From: Riptortus pedestris
Taxonomy: Eukaryota > Arthropoda > Insecta > Hemiptera > Alydidae
Direction: 5' to 3'
Assembly (NCBI GenBank): GCA_019009955.1
Contig: CM032233.1
Location: forward strand, 98,936,501-99,000,500
DNA: 64,000 nt
Part shown: positions 13,310-24,742 of the stretch, piece by piece
Layout: every line of letters begins with the position of its first letter
Numbering within the stretch: the first letter of the stretch is position 1
Made by a program: the position numbers and the translations under genes
The notes under the pieces: model-generated
The model's database searches: none
Told to the model about the DNA's origin: nothing
Seen by the model: the letters and a program-made list of their open reading frames with translations, nothing else

Positions 13310-13817
13310 GGCTAAAGTGTAGTTTAGTCCCCCCGTACGCCATCTTGTTTCGTCACCGTCTAAGGATCCAACAAACTAGGTGAGTTAAAAAAAAAATAAA
13401 AATTAAGGGGCTCGGGTTGGTCGTGCGAGTTACGGCGTTGGTCCTAATCTCCCATGGCAGACTAGAGTGGCGGATTCGAATCCCGCCCTGGGCAGTAGAA
13501 ATTTATTTAATGACGGCCTCATTAAATAAACTCCTTGGGCCCACCCTGGCTAGAAAAGGATGTTAACCTGTAGATAACCCGTCCCGATTAGCCTAGTTGC
13601 ATAAAGTGGACGTAAAATAAAAATAAAAAAATTAAGTTAAAATTAAAATCCCCACCCTCGGTTAAAACCACCGATGGCGTATTTTGGAAATTTTTGAATG
13701 CGGTCGCTAAAGTCTAAAGTGTTAAAAAAGATAAAGTTAGTAAAACAAAATGGGCGCGGTCGTCATTTTGAAAAGTGCGCCACCAAGGGGGGGGGGGCTA
13801 AACTACACTTTCACCGG
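13310..13817. mobile_element. hAT-like MITE, interrupted by a SINE
   Basis: The left end reads CTAAAGTGTAGTTTAGTCCCCCC and the right end is its near complement, so terminal inverted repeats of about 20 bp share AAAGTGTAGTTTAG. It is flanked by GCATATA at 13303-13309 and 13818-13824; extending one base gives an 8-bp duplication with one mismatch, the hAT size. There is no transposase. A SINE (13408-13626) lies inside, so the MITE itself was only about 280 bp. Superfamily is inferred from duplication length alone. Confidence 0.7.
13408..13626 (+). mobile_element. tRNA-derived SINE with 10-bp target duplication
   Basis: The tRNA-like head begins GGGCTCGGGTTGGTCGTGCG (A-box region) and has the B box GGATTCGAATCCC at about 13471-13483. 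The body contains ATGACGGCCTCATTAAATAA and ends in an AAATAAAAATAAA tail. It is flanked by AAAAATTAAG at 13398-13407 and 13627-13636. The complete target duplication shows retrotransposition into the older MITE. The source may be a tRNA-Ser-like gene, but I cannot fix that. Confidence 0.85.
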
Positions 13818-14049
13818 GCATATAATTGGTTCATAGGTAATTATTTTAAATCTGGGTCATTTTATAAATCCGTTGCCATTATGTGCTACTTTACATGATA
13901 CAATAAGTAGATCAACTACATACTAAGAAATAATATTACTTGTTGCTTGACATTGCCTGTGAGCTTTTCATAGTCTCTTCAGATGGACGAGTGTAAAACC
14001 TTCCAGTAGAAGTTCAAGGATCAATGAAAATTAAAAATAAAATTAATTT

Positions 14050-14281
14050 TATAGAGAGGAGATCGAAAATTCAAAATATCTGCGTTATTATGAGTCTGAT
14101 CGAAAAAACTATTGATGGTCTAAAATTGTTGCTCTGTGCATTTTTTTGTAGCTCAAATATTAAGCGTATAATTCTAACTTTCTGGTTTTCTGTTCGAATA
14201 TGTGATGGGATAAGATCACTAGTGTTATACCGGCATATGGAAAATCTGCTTAGTTTACACAGCCCTTGCATGACGGACTTT
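14050..14281 (-). mobile_element. HINE-family fragment, 5' half
   Basis: Contains GATCGAAAATTCAAAATATCT, and at its right end the reverse of the family start: AAAATCTGCTTAGTTTACACAG, then GCATGACGGACTTTT. The 3' half is missing. Confidence 0.75.
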
Positions 14282-14299
14282 TACTGTTATGGACAGATT

Positions 14300-16750
14300 T
14301 AAAATTTGACGATAAGGTTTCTCTTAATATAAAATTCAATTAGAATTAGTTATCTGCTGACAGTGCATTCTGGCCAAATCATAAATAAACTCATCATGAA
14401 TTCACACTTAATATAATAATTTATGCCAATAATTGTCTAACTTCAATCTGTGTCAAGCTTTGTGACGTTGGCTCCCATAGAAGAATTGATAGAATAAACT
14501 GCCAAACATGCCTTTGGGGTAATGCATTGCTTTATATAGGCAGAAAGCCTGCAATCGAATAAGGTAAGGCTGAAGTGTTTAAATTGGGAAGTCCTATCAT
14601 ATGTAAACCAAGACTTATACCTGAGTGGGCCCAAGACAACGTCCATTGGGGCAGCTAATGCATACAGACATGTGCACAACTACATCAACAGATAAACAAA
14701 CTTCCCCAAATTAAAGATAGCAAACAATAGCTAACTAAACGACTACATAAATACAGGAAATTTCATGTGATTAGCTAGTACAACTAATGACATGCGTGAG
14801 GATGGTGCTTTTGCATTTGCCAAGTATTCTCGACGATCAGCCAGAAAATACGGCATCTACCATCAGGTATAATTGTATTATATATAACTCTCTATGTGAC
14901 ATTTAATAACTTTATTCAATTGAAACCTCCGAATGAAACAATTATATTTTCTAAAAGTAATAATTTGGTCACCTGAAATAATGTAAATGATGCTTGAATA
15001 CGAATGATTTTAGACGTAATTGTCATTATAGCCTTTTAAATCATTGCTCTGATTTAATTATAGTTTTTTTGTTCATTTTATTGTTAGTTCTTATTGAAAA
15101 ATAAGACATTGAGGTTATTAGTTAATCAAGACAGAGAGTGTTAGATATTTTATTTACAATAAATGTTTAATTCCTGGATGCAAAACATTTATTTTAAACA
15201 ATTCGATGCATTTTCGGCTAGAGAAACATTTTAATTAAGCTTAGAAAGTTTAGTTTTTCGGGACGAAAACAGCATAATGTAACTAGAATCAATATGGGAT
15301 TCTAATATACTCTTCAGACGTCACAAAGGCTAATTGTGTGCAATCGATGTACTGTAGGGGTAGTTTATTGGGTAAATCATTACTGAAGGCTGCTTACCAA
15401 TTTGAAGAACACCTGCAAGTTTTATTTCATTTTATTATTTCAGTCTAACTATTTATTTATCGGTATTAGGCGAGTATTAATTGGGTTAATAAGTGCTAAG
15501 AAAGGCAAGGCTTTCATTATTTTTTAGTATTATTGGTTACTTTATTCAATTGCCTTTATATTGTATCTCTTGTTAGTTTCAATTTCTTTCGGTAAATAAT
15601 TGCCGTTTAGTTAACTGATTTCGGCGTGAATGGTTTTTTTATTTATTTTGCTGATAGGAGCAAGATCGTTGTTTCCAGAGTCAAGAGTTTCACACAGAAA
15701 ATATATCTTGATGTCCTAGGCCATGTTTTTTGTTTAACACTGTTGCCTGATTAGCTCACTGAATGATATATTTATAGAAAGTGCTAGCATTTCTTTCCAA
15801 ACATTGGAGTCTTTAGTATCTTATTCTCAGTGATGATATTATTTTTATCCACTTTTTGTAATTTATCAGTTCCTCATTTCCACTAATCTATTAACTGTTG
15901 ACATAAGAAATAATTCTTGATTAATCATAAATTGTGATAGACAATATATATCTTTTTAAACTTTGTGACTGTGAGAAAAAAAGAGTATTAGATGATGCTT
16001 TCATTTTACTAGTGAGCACGAAATACTTTGAAGGCAACGTATTAGAAAACATTGTTATGGTTGTAGAATTGTTGCTTGGACAAGATGCTTTTCTAAAATA
16101 TAGAATGTGTTTGTTGTCTTCAGGGAATACAAATTCTAGATTATGAAACCTAGGTCTATAGGACCTATTGTTATTGTAAAGAATCATAAAGGGCAAAAAA
16201 AGATAAGAAGTATGACGATCAAATAAACTCTGTGTCACGGTAGTTTTTGCTGGGAGGACATGAGTTCAGCATATGTCTGTTACCTGCCATGTAAGACTTT
16301 TTCTTTACTCTTTCTTTTGGAAGTAGCTCCTAAATTTCCAATGGCCTATTGGGAGGGTAGTGGAGTGAAGACCAGATAATGGATCTAAAAATGGTATAAA
16401 TGCATACCAAACCTAAGTTAATACAAGATTATTTCTACAGAGATGCGATAGGCCAAAGTGGCAGACAAATAGCAAAAATATCATGGTCCTTGTCAAGGAA
16501 AACTGATTCTAATATAGCCTGATTGCCCAAAAAAATCAGTAAATTTTGTATAAAATTTACTCAAGAATAAAAAAATATTATACTAAGTTTTTCAAAAGAA
16601 TTTTTAATATTATCCTTTAAAATTTCTATGTTATTGCCCTCTTTAATATAATGGTGTTTATTAGGCAATTCAACTTCTTTGTTTAAGGGTAAATCAACTT
16701 CATAGGGCCATGGACATCCTGTAGAAAAACGGCTTAAATAAAATTTAAAC
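14300..16750. other. Intergenic DNA, nothing recognised
   Basis: Short ORFs on both strands (for example 14443-14679 and 15921-16238) overlap each other and show no domain or codon signal. No RNA gene or clear repeat end was seen. A GAGTTCAGCAT segment near 16262 faintly resembles a SINE B box. Confidence 0.35.
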
Positions 16751-16752
16751 TA

Positions 16753-17598
16753 TGCAGTCTGTGAGAAAAGTAATGAGACTGATTTTGTACTGACCAAAGT
16801 TTTTATTTTTTTCCAAATAACAATGTTATCCCCTTCAAGAGAGTTTCCTTAGGCAGTTATACACTGGCGGAGTCGTTGTACAAACTCTTGGTAGCAGAGC
16901 TGGACATCTTCAACTGGTCGGTCACAGTCTTTAGAATGTTCTTCAGAATTCCAAAGTGAGTCATTTTAGGACATGTTTCAACTTCGGGAAAACAAAAAAG
17001 TCACAAGGACTCAAATCAGGTAAATAGGGGGGTTTAGGAACAACGGTAATGTGTTTTGAAGTCAAAAATTCACTTATGGAAATGGCCGTTTTACATGGGG
17101 CACTACTTGCCTGCAATGTCTGGTCTCACATGAATCGCTCTTTTTTCGAGTCTTTGAAGGACACTTTTATAAAACACTTGGTTGACAGTCCTGGTGGAAC
17201 AAATTCTTTGTGCACCATAGCCTTACTGTCGAAAAAACAAATTATCATTACAGACAAATGGATGCTTCATTATGATAAAGCCCGGATTTCCATCAGTGAA
17301 TTTTTGACCTCAACACATTACTGTTGTTCCTCAACTCCTATTCATATTTATATTCTGATTTGAGTCCTAGCAACTTTTTTTCCTTTTCCCAAAATTGAAA
17401 CATGTCCTAAAATACCATCATTTTGGAATTTTGGAGAACATTCAGTCAAAAAACTGTGACCAACCAGTTAAAAGCCAGAAGACTGAGAAGACTTCCAGCT
17501 CTGCTACCAAGAGTGGGAACTACTCTGAAGGGGATAACATCGTTGTTTGAAATAAATAAAAACTTTAATCAGTTTCATTACTTTTCCCACAGTCCTTG
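16753..17598. mobile_element. Fold-back mariner element made of two inverted 3' halves
   Basis: Flanked by TA at 16751-16752 and 17599-17600, the mariner target. The ends match as inverted repeats (CTGTGAGAAAAGTAATGAG against CTGTGGGAAAAGTAATGAA), but similarity continues inward for about 250 bp. Both arms encode the same mariner transposase C-terminus, facing opposite ways. On the minus strand I read the tracts VHKEFVPPG, SEFLTSKHITVV and PDLSPCDFFVFPKLKHVLK; on the plus strand KWMLHYDKA, ISISEFLTS and the degenerate NFFSFPKIETCPK. There are several stops. The N-terminal half, with the DNA-binding domain and first catalytic Asp, is absent, so it cannot be autonomous. Confidence 0.85.
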
Positions 17599-17959
17599 TA
17601 TTTCAAGGACATATTTAAAATTCTAAGTCTGACCTCTGAAAACTTTTTTTTTTCTGAGTCCAGCGAAACATCTAATACTAATAAAAAATAAAGAAAAACA
17701 ATAAAAAACGGCTGGTGTAGGTAACACCTGGCTATGCCATGAGCCCCCTTGTGCTATACCAGAGGTATCATTTTAAGGGGGTTTTGTAATTTCTTGGGGG
17801 TAGAAAAACTTTTATTAGTGGAAGTGGGTAGGGTAGCTTGTTACCCTCTGGATTAATGAAAGAGATAGGAGAAGAGGAGGTAGGAAAGGAATCTTGAAAA
17901 CTAAAAAAGATTAATGCTATTTATATAAAAAGTAAAATATTCTCATTTGGCTCTGCAGG

Positions 17960-18495
17960 CTACAGGGGGAATCATCCTTCATCATGTGAGTTTCTGCCGA
18001 AAGCTAGTTCGGCCATTTCTGTAACTGTTCGGTTCTCGTGAAATTGGTTTAGAGACTCATGTAAGCTTCTATTTTGTGAAATATATGCAAACACGTTCTG
18101 TTGATACCCCCCCCCTCCTTTAGTTCTTGGACTACTAAAATTTGGTTGATTGCAATAAAAATTATTCTGTTGCATTATAAATTACAGTACTAGATATACT
18201 AAATAGATTGCAATAAAGCTAATATGTCATATTCAGAAATATTTCAGTAATTATTTTTCTATCTGGTGAAGAATATGTCTATCTATCTGTACAGCTCTGA
18301 GTGGTTGGCAGACCTATTTGTTTACAATTCAGAAGCCCGTTCTGTTGGGAGCTTATTAATATTAACTGAAAGATTTCCCATTACCGTTTGTATTTAATCA
18401 TGGTGGTCTTAAGTGTTACTAGTATGCAGATTTCTCTATTGTAAAACTTCATATGGGAAATATGCATAGTTTATGCAGTCCTTGCGTGACAGGCT
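17960..18495 (-). mobile_element. HINE-family copy, long subfamily
   Basis: Reverse orientation. The terminus GCAGTCCTTGCGTGACAGGC near 18475-18494 is the family start. Inward are CTCTATTGTAAAACTTCATA, a phrase shared with 53940, and TTAGTAGTCC..GAATT followed by a G run, also shared with the copy at 53888. It therefore belongs to the same longer subfamily as that copy. The 3' hairpin end is not seen. Confidence 0.75.
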
Positions 18496-18746
18496 TTTTT
18501 GATGCTCCATCTTACTACCATTTCTTTTTTATCTAAGTAATTACTTTTTTTGGGGTTACTCAGATAAGCAATTTATTCTTAAGAGTGCAGCCACATTTAA
18601 CTCCTATTACTTAATTTATTTTATTTCAGTTTTCCCTTCCACCTGTTTTTCCAGGCTTACTCTCTATTTCCATTCATGAGTATTGGCTGCACAGTAATTC
18701 AAGTATTTTTCAATTTTTAAATGTCTTATTGATTTTTTATGGTTGT

Positions 18747-21700
18747 AGATAATATGGCAGAACCAGGAGTGCAAGTAAATCAAGGAACTCAAAAGTTAGC
18801 TAGAGCAATTATAAATGCAGTGGAGGAGAATGTTGATGAAGAACTTAGAAGACTTGACCAGTTAGATAGTTCTACAATTGAAGAACTTAGGGAAGCACGG
18901 CTTAAGGAATTGGCTGAGCAACACAAACGACTTACTGAATGGAAGGCCAATGTGAGTGACTCCTTTATTTATTTGAAGTTTTGGTGTAGGGAGTAATATT
19001 TTGATGCTAACTTTTCTTATCCTGCCCTTTAACAATGGGCGTTCTTTGCTTATATTTTGGTTTAAGTGCTTGACTTGTTTGGAAAAAGGGCTTAAGAAGC
19101 TGATGAAGACACTAAACTGTAAAGAACTCAGAGGGCTTGTTATGAATATATTTAGTGCACTTCTTTCCACCTGGAATACGAATCATCTGTGGATCGGCTC
19201 AGCCCTATGTCAGTCACTAACTCTCATGATTTATGAGCCAGTCTCTCTGATTACATACAGTAGCAAGCTCAGATGCAGGGCTTATTCTGTCTTATCATCT
19301 CTTGCTTATCCAATAATGTTACTTATTATGTTAATAAAAATAATGGCAACCAAAATTTATTTTGTGGTCCCCATTATACATAACCAGAATGACCAAAATT
19401 GTATGATAAATCTTGAACACTCTGTCCTATAACACACCTCTTTTTCTTTTAGTGAAGGATCGCCGATTTACGAATCTAACCAGACACTGATGATGGCGCT
19501 TGCTCTTTGACAGTACACTTTTCATAATGAATATTTGTTTGTTGTTTACGAATCCTCAGTGAGACAATGATTAATGAATGCATAAAATTGAAATATTTCA
19601 GAACTAAGGCCTTTATACAATAATTTCCGGGAAACATTACAGGGAATGTTTCACAAATATACTGCTCAAATATGAATAGGGATATTGGTTATTTTTTCTT
19701 ATCCTATTAATTTTAATTAAATCGACCTTAATTAAATTACTTTTTTTATGAGGGAAAAAAGGCAATAATTTCTAATAAATATTAATGATATTTATAATTT
19801 TAAAAAAACAAACAAAAATGCTAGGCCCCATAAATACCTCAAAACAGCTAATATCCCTATTCATTTTTGGGCAGTATAGATGATTGAGATACACTTATTA
19901 TATGAATAAAACCAAAATTGTTAGATAAAAACAAGAGAGCAACTGTTGAACAGCCTAAGAAACCTAAACACCTTTTGGAAGATTGGAATTTTGCTGGATG
20001 TATTTTAAGGCAAGATTAACAGCTACCAATCTGTTTGGGTAGGGAGAAGAAACTAGGATTTAAAAAATGGAGCCAATGGGTAAAGTACATTAAGACATTG
20101 ACAACTAGGCCAGAAGAAAAAATTCAGAGGAAGACAGGGAAACTTAGGGCTTTAGGCCTATGCCCTTACCTGCTTGAGTCCTCTCATAGGCAGAGGGCAA
20201 GCCACAACTTAAGTGCTTTCTATATTTCTTATAATTTAAGCTATTAAATTGCTTAAGTTAATAATTACTTATAAACTTTAAATTATGAAGTTAAAATGCA
20301 TACCAACAAGTTGAAAAATGTCAACTGTGTAATGTTTCTCTCTCTTAATGGGTTATGCGGATTTGTGTCCTAAAAAAAAGTGATTTGCACTATATGTCAT
20401 CCCAAATGCATTATGAAGGATACACTTCTTCTAATAAAAAGTGATATTCTGTGGTACATCTACACAGATAACTGATAATGAGGAAATCAAAATAAAAACA
20501 TATATAACATAAGAAGTTATTTATTATAAAAACATTGAATTATTTAATGTTTTTGAGCAACGTATTGTAAAACGAAACACGTTTTTCTTTGTCCCAGTCT
20601 ATTGTAATGGTGGTCACTCATTTTTTCATCACTATAAGATGAATTATTTGGTTGTTAATTAAATGAAGTATAACTGATTTGACTGCTTCAAATCTGTTTA
20701 TTTATTAAAAAGTGTGGAAAACCAAGAAAGCAATATTTCTGTATCTGTAGTGCAACAATGGTTTGTTCAAAAGTAAGGAAGGATATATAAATAATTTTAT
20801 TTCTAACTAATGTTAAATGAGTAGGATTAACTTCTTCTTTTTCTAGGGACATGGAACATATACTGAAATAGAAGAAAAAGACTTCTTTACTGCTTGCAAG
20901 ACCTCTCCTGAAATTGTTGTTTGTTTTTATAGAACAGATATTCCAAACTGTAAAATTTATGATTTACATTTGAAAATTATTGCCTCTAAACATCTTGAGG
21001 CCCGATTTGTTAAGATTAATGCTGAAAAGGCCCCATTTTTAACAGGTACTATGCCTTTAAAGGCGAAACCTAAATATTTCTTATTATTATTTTTCTTCTT
21101 CAATTTTTAGTTTGTATATTAAATAGAGAAAGAACATAAAATCTTACATATATGGAATTGTCTTTTCCTGACAATTCCATATATGTAAGATTAGTATTTT
21201 CCAAGGCATTAGAAATTATAAGAAGCCAATCTCTGTAGATTCTTATTTCTTTTCAAGCCATTGGATATTAATTTTTGCTTTATATGTATTTCAAATACCG
21301 TACATTTCTATATATACCTTTCTGGTTTTATCATTTTCTGTTTAGCTCGTTTTTTAATTCTGTCATTGATTTTCTTTAGATATCCATTTTTGATTCACAA
21401 GAATCATTGAGATGCCACATCCTTCTACTCTACAGTTGTAAACCTAAAATATCTCTACGTAATGGTAGTTCTTAAGGCCATTGAGAATGACATACTAAAC
21501 GTTCTTCCCTATGTAGTTTTTAGCAGATTTCCCTGATGATATCTTGCATAGTAAAAGTTCAATAAAAATAATTATTAGAATTTTGAACGGCCAATAATTA
21601 TTTAAAACAATTTATAGTTTTGAACGCACCTCATTTTTGTCATATTCTAGACAGGATTGAATGGCATTTGATGACATATTTGGAAATCGCACCATGAGTT

Positions 21701-22931
21701 CAACCTCAGTAGTTGATTTCCTAAAGGCAAATTTGCTACAAATTATAAGGAAAGTGGAGACGATGCAAATACCCCATACCACTCCTTTTAATCCCACCCA
21801 TTGGTCTCTGGGCCTTTAAAAAATAAGGCCAATAGTAGAAATGAATTAAATAACATTTATTTGAAATTTTTATTTTATTTATTACTGTTACTGAAGACAG
21901 AAATCAATAACCTTAAACACTAAATAAACCGCCCACACAGGCACACACAAATACTCTAATATTTTATAAAAGTTGTTCTATGGTTTTATAGAGAAAAAAA
22001 AGGTTTTTAAATGTACTTATATACAACTTGGTTGTGTTCAGTGTGCATCCATATTTTAAATGTTTACTTGCTCTTTGTCTTGTGGAATGCTAGTCTACAC
22101 CTTTCAGTTTAAGCATCACCTCAGTATGTAGGGCCATAAGTGGGAGGGAGGTCTCTAGAGCATAGTCTGATAACACTTTGATTGTGGATAGCTCAAATGT
22201 TAAATAACTCAATCCCAAGAGCATAAAAATAAATTATACATATGTGCGTGTGCGCACGCATATATATATATATATATATAAACATCCATTAATTATGAAT
22301 AACTATTAAATATCGTATGATAAATTATATTACATTAAAAGTGATTTCCTAAATTTCAAACATTCGTATGAATACACTAACCCGGTCCCTGTTGGGTTAG
22401 TCAGGGAGTTGGCTCAAATGCATGAGCCAAATCATTTTTTAATCTATATACACTGTAATTTTTACAGTCCAGTGTTAATCTCATTGCTACATGAAGAAGT
22501 TGTGTGATGCAGCTAGATTTGAATAAGGGTTCTTCTACTGAAGTAGTGAGCATCCTACCAAATCAATTGCTTCTTTCCCTCTTAGATATATTATAATTCT
22601 TAATTTATTAATGAGTTAGTAATTTTAATTATTTACTGTATTTTAACTAAAATGATTTGGTTTGTTAATGTTGTTTTCAGAACGATTAAAGATTAAAGTT
22701 ATTCCTACTCTGCTCATCATCATTGGAGGAAAAATTAAAGACTCTGTACAAGGATTTTCATATTTTGGAAACCGTTATGATTTCAAAACAGAAGAGCTTA
22801 TGAGTAAGCTTGGATTAGCTGGTGTTATTGACTATGAGGATGAATCCGTTACTCAAGGCTTCAGAGATATGAAGATTAAAAAGTCTAAAAGGGCCATTAA
22901 AGAGGATTCAAGTTCCGAAGATTCAGATTAA
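18747..22931 (+). CDS. TXNDC9: Thioredoxin domain-containing protein 9 (TXNDC9/PhLP3-like), complete
   Basis: TXNDC9 is a cytosolic thioredoxin-fold cofactor that binds the CCT/TRiC chaperonin and modulates folding of actin and tubulin. Coding exons are 18754-18951, 20847-21045 and 22681-22931, with GT-AG borders and phases that join, giving 215 residues against about 226 in vertebrates. The start is taken at ATG 18754 because TTGTAG at 18743-18748 looks like an acceptor ending a 5' UTR intron; an in-frame ATG at 18739 would add five residues. Residues 1-66 are an acidic helical N-terminus (EELRRLDQLD). The thioredoxin fold follows with GHGTYTEI, FFTACK and RTDIPNCKIYDLHL. As in the family it has one Cys (NCK) instead of CxxC, and the cis-Pro motif is KVIPTL. 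It ends in an acidic Ser tail. An AATAAA lies at 23180. Confidence 0.95.
18952..20846 (+). other. TXNDC9 intron 1
   Basis: GT-AG intron of 1.9 kb. The open frame at 19001-19432 reads through without known similarity. I recognise no nested gene or mobile element. Confidence 0.7.
21140..21192. repeat. Perfect 23-bp inverted repeat with 7-base loop
   Basis: The arm 21140-21162 contains TCTTACATATATGGAATTGTC, and 21170-21192 is its exact complement; the spacer is TTTTCCT. It lies in TXNDC9 intron 2 on the sense strand, so the transcript would fold here. A perfect stem this short, with no terminal features of a transposon, suggests a recent palindrome or a small-RNA precursor. Confidence 0.85.
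21615..21738 (+). mobile_element. HINE-family fragment, 3' half
   Basis: Matches the 3' part of the family: TTTTGAACGCACCTCATTTT, TGTCATATTCTAGACAGGAT, CATGAGTTCAACCTCAGTAG and GATTTCCTAAAGGCAAATTTG, a worn form of the terminal hairpin. It lies within TXNDC9 intron 2. Confidence 0.75.
22238..22281. repeat. GT/TA microsatellite
   Basis: GTGCGTGTGCGCACGC, itself a near palindrome, followed by a TA run in TXNDC9 intron 2. Confidence 0.85.
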
Positions 22932-23742
22932 ATCTCTTCAACCCTTCATTTTTTTCCCCCATTGACACCTTTTTAACTACCAATGATGATTATTACCTCC
23001 CATTTTCATTCAATCCTTGAACCCATGCTTCTATAATTTCCTAAGATGTTAATAGGTGAGGATTTCTTAGAATAGATCGAACCTATATCAAAATTTCTGT
23101 AAGTTCAAAAGCAGAACTGAACTACATGAACCTTTGTAAATATTTCTAACTAAACAAAGCTTTGAAAACCTATTTTAATAATAAATTAACTCAAACAATA
23201 CATATACATAATCTAACAAAACAGTCAAATATATGAAACAAATCAAATAGAAGTGCTAGAGCTGGTAAATAAGAATAAACTTTAGTCCACAACTCGAAAA
23301 TAACAAATTTTAATTAGCATTGCTCATATTGCAACATGGACATACAAAATTAACTAATATTAATTTTTGTAAGTTTTACAATAAAACCGAACCATTTAAA
23401 TTTTACTTTACTAAATGTACCGAAGAAAAATCCTCTGGCAATCCATCAACAAAAGCATTACACGACAGAACAGAAATTGTTAAAACATTGTTAACCCAGG
23501 CTAACTACTTATTTACATTCATTATAGAATGTAATGAATTTACTCATAAAATTAAATATTCAAAATTATTTCATGTGAAAGTGACAGAACAAACAACTCG
23601 TTCCAATGCATCGGATCAAAATATGTCAGCAGATTCAAACAAGCAAGCAAACTCCTTATCACCTCACTCTAGTTTTTGTATTTGTATTACACATACACAC
23701 ACACACACACAAAACACAACATACATACATACATACATATAT

Positions 23743-23786
<44 letters not shown>

Positions 23787-24205
23787 TATGTACTTCTTTT
23801 TCATAAGTTAATTGTTATTTTATTTTCATTTAATTTATTTAACTGTATGTATAGATATTTCTTGCAAATATTATTTTATATTTTTATACTAAAAAAAATA
23901 TATACCTATTTCACTATTTGCATATTTTTATTAATTCCTGGAAACTATCTGTGTGATAAATTATTTTTTCTACTTAAGAAAATGTTTTGCTATGGCTTTA
24001 TCAACCACGGCCTTGTATAACCAAAAATTGATAGGACAATGAAGGTTAGATAAATGTTTTAAAGTTATAATAAAAGGTTAAATTGAATAATTACATGAAC
24101 CTGCTCTTAAGCTTCTAAAATGTCTTTTACACATGGGCATTTATTGATCTTGGCCTATTTTGATGACTGAATATTCAAAATTACAATCGAGGTCTTCATG
24201 TTTTT
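22932..24205 (+). other. TXNDC9 3' flank with microsatellites
   Basis: The 3' UTR probably ends after the AATAAA at 23180-23185. The ORF at 23320-23811 runs into a microsatellite and is not credible as a gene. Nothing else recognised. Confidence 0.45.
23691..23784. repeat. CA, CATA and TA compound microsatellite
   Basis: CA repeats, then CATA units, CA again, then a TA run, all downstream of TXNDC9. Confidence 0.9.
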
Positions 24206-24243
24206 GACCAATGTTTCGCTAGACAAACTTCTAGCTTCCTCAG
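24206..24243 (-). ncRNA. Hammerhead-ribozyme-like motif (Penelope-type), incomplete
   Basis: On the minus strand the order is CTGAGGA (fits CUGANGA), then a perfect 6-bp stem II, GCTAGA paired with TCTAGC around the loop AGTTTG, then GAAAC, then ATTG, then GTC. The last part allows the very short stem III (AC/GU) known from Penelope-like retroelement ribozymes. I do not see a convincing stem I, so activity is doubtful. Probably the relic of a Penelope-like element; no reverse transcriptase is nearby. Confidence 0.45.
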
Positions 24244-24455
24244 GGCTCTCTCTAACACTCAGAGAGACAATTTTAGGACAAGAAACATGGAAGCCTATGG
24301 GGATATTGTAAATCTTATAATTTTGTGAAAATGATTGTAACTAGCAAGAAGTCTTAAACTAGTAAGTGGCTTCAGTTATTGATGATAGTAGTTGAAGAGA
24401 TATATTAAAATTGATATTGTACAGTTTGAAACATTTCAAATACTTTCTTTATTTC

Positions 24456-24640
24456 TGTTAAGGTGAAAGAAAAACACTCTGATAAAGACTTTAATTAATT
24501 GTAATTATTAACTGAACATTCTAACATGAGGCCGAACTGCACAACATATAGCGACTCACTCCAACATACTGCAACCTGTCGACAAGGAGGTACAACTCTT
24601 ACAAAGAGGACAGAAATATAAATGTACAATATACTTAACA
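24456..24640 (-). repeat. copia 3' LTR
   Basis: 185 bp, TGTTAAG...CTTAACA. It is nearly identical to the other LTR, so the insertion is relatively young compared with the worn repeats around it. Confidence 0.95.
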
Positions 24641-24742
24641 CACCTCCTTACATTTATATTTAACAACAAAACATAATTAATTAATTAAACATAAAATACA
24701 ATACAAGAACTTACATTTCCAAAGACAACATTTCTCTAAATT

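Noticed and set aside
13408..13500. Possible functional tRNA gene, because of the B box
   Set aside because: No complete cloverleaf or acceptor stem, and it is followed by a SINE body with an A-rich tail and target duplication.
17423..17626. ORF with RARRLRRLPALLPR
   Set aside because: Out-of-frame reading of the mariner transposase C-terminus in the fold-back element.
23320..23811. 163-codon ORF ending in a Thr-His/Tyr-Ile repeat
   Set aside because: Its second half is the CA/TA microsatellite and its first half has no similarity or exon borders.
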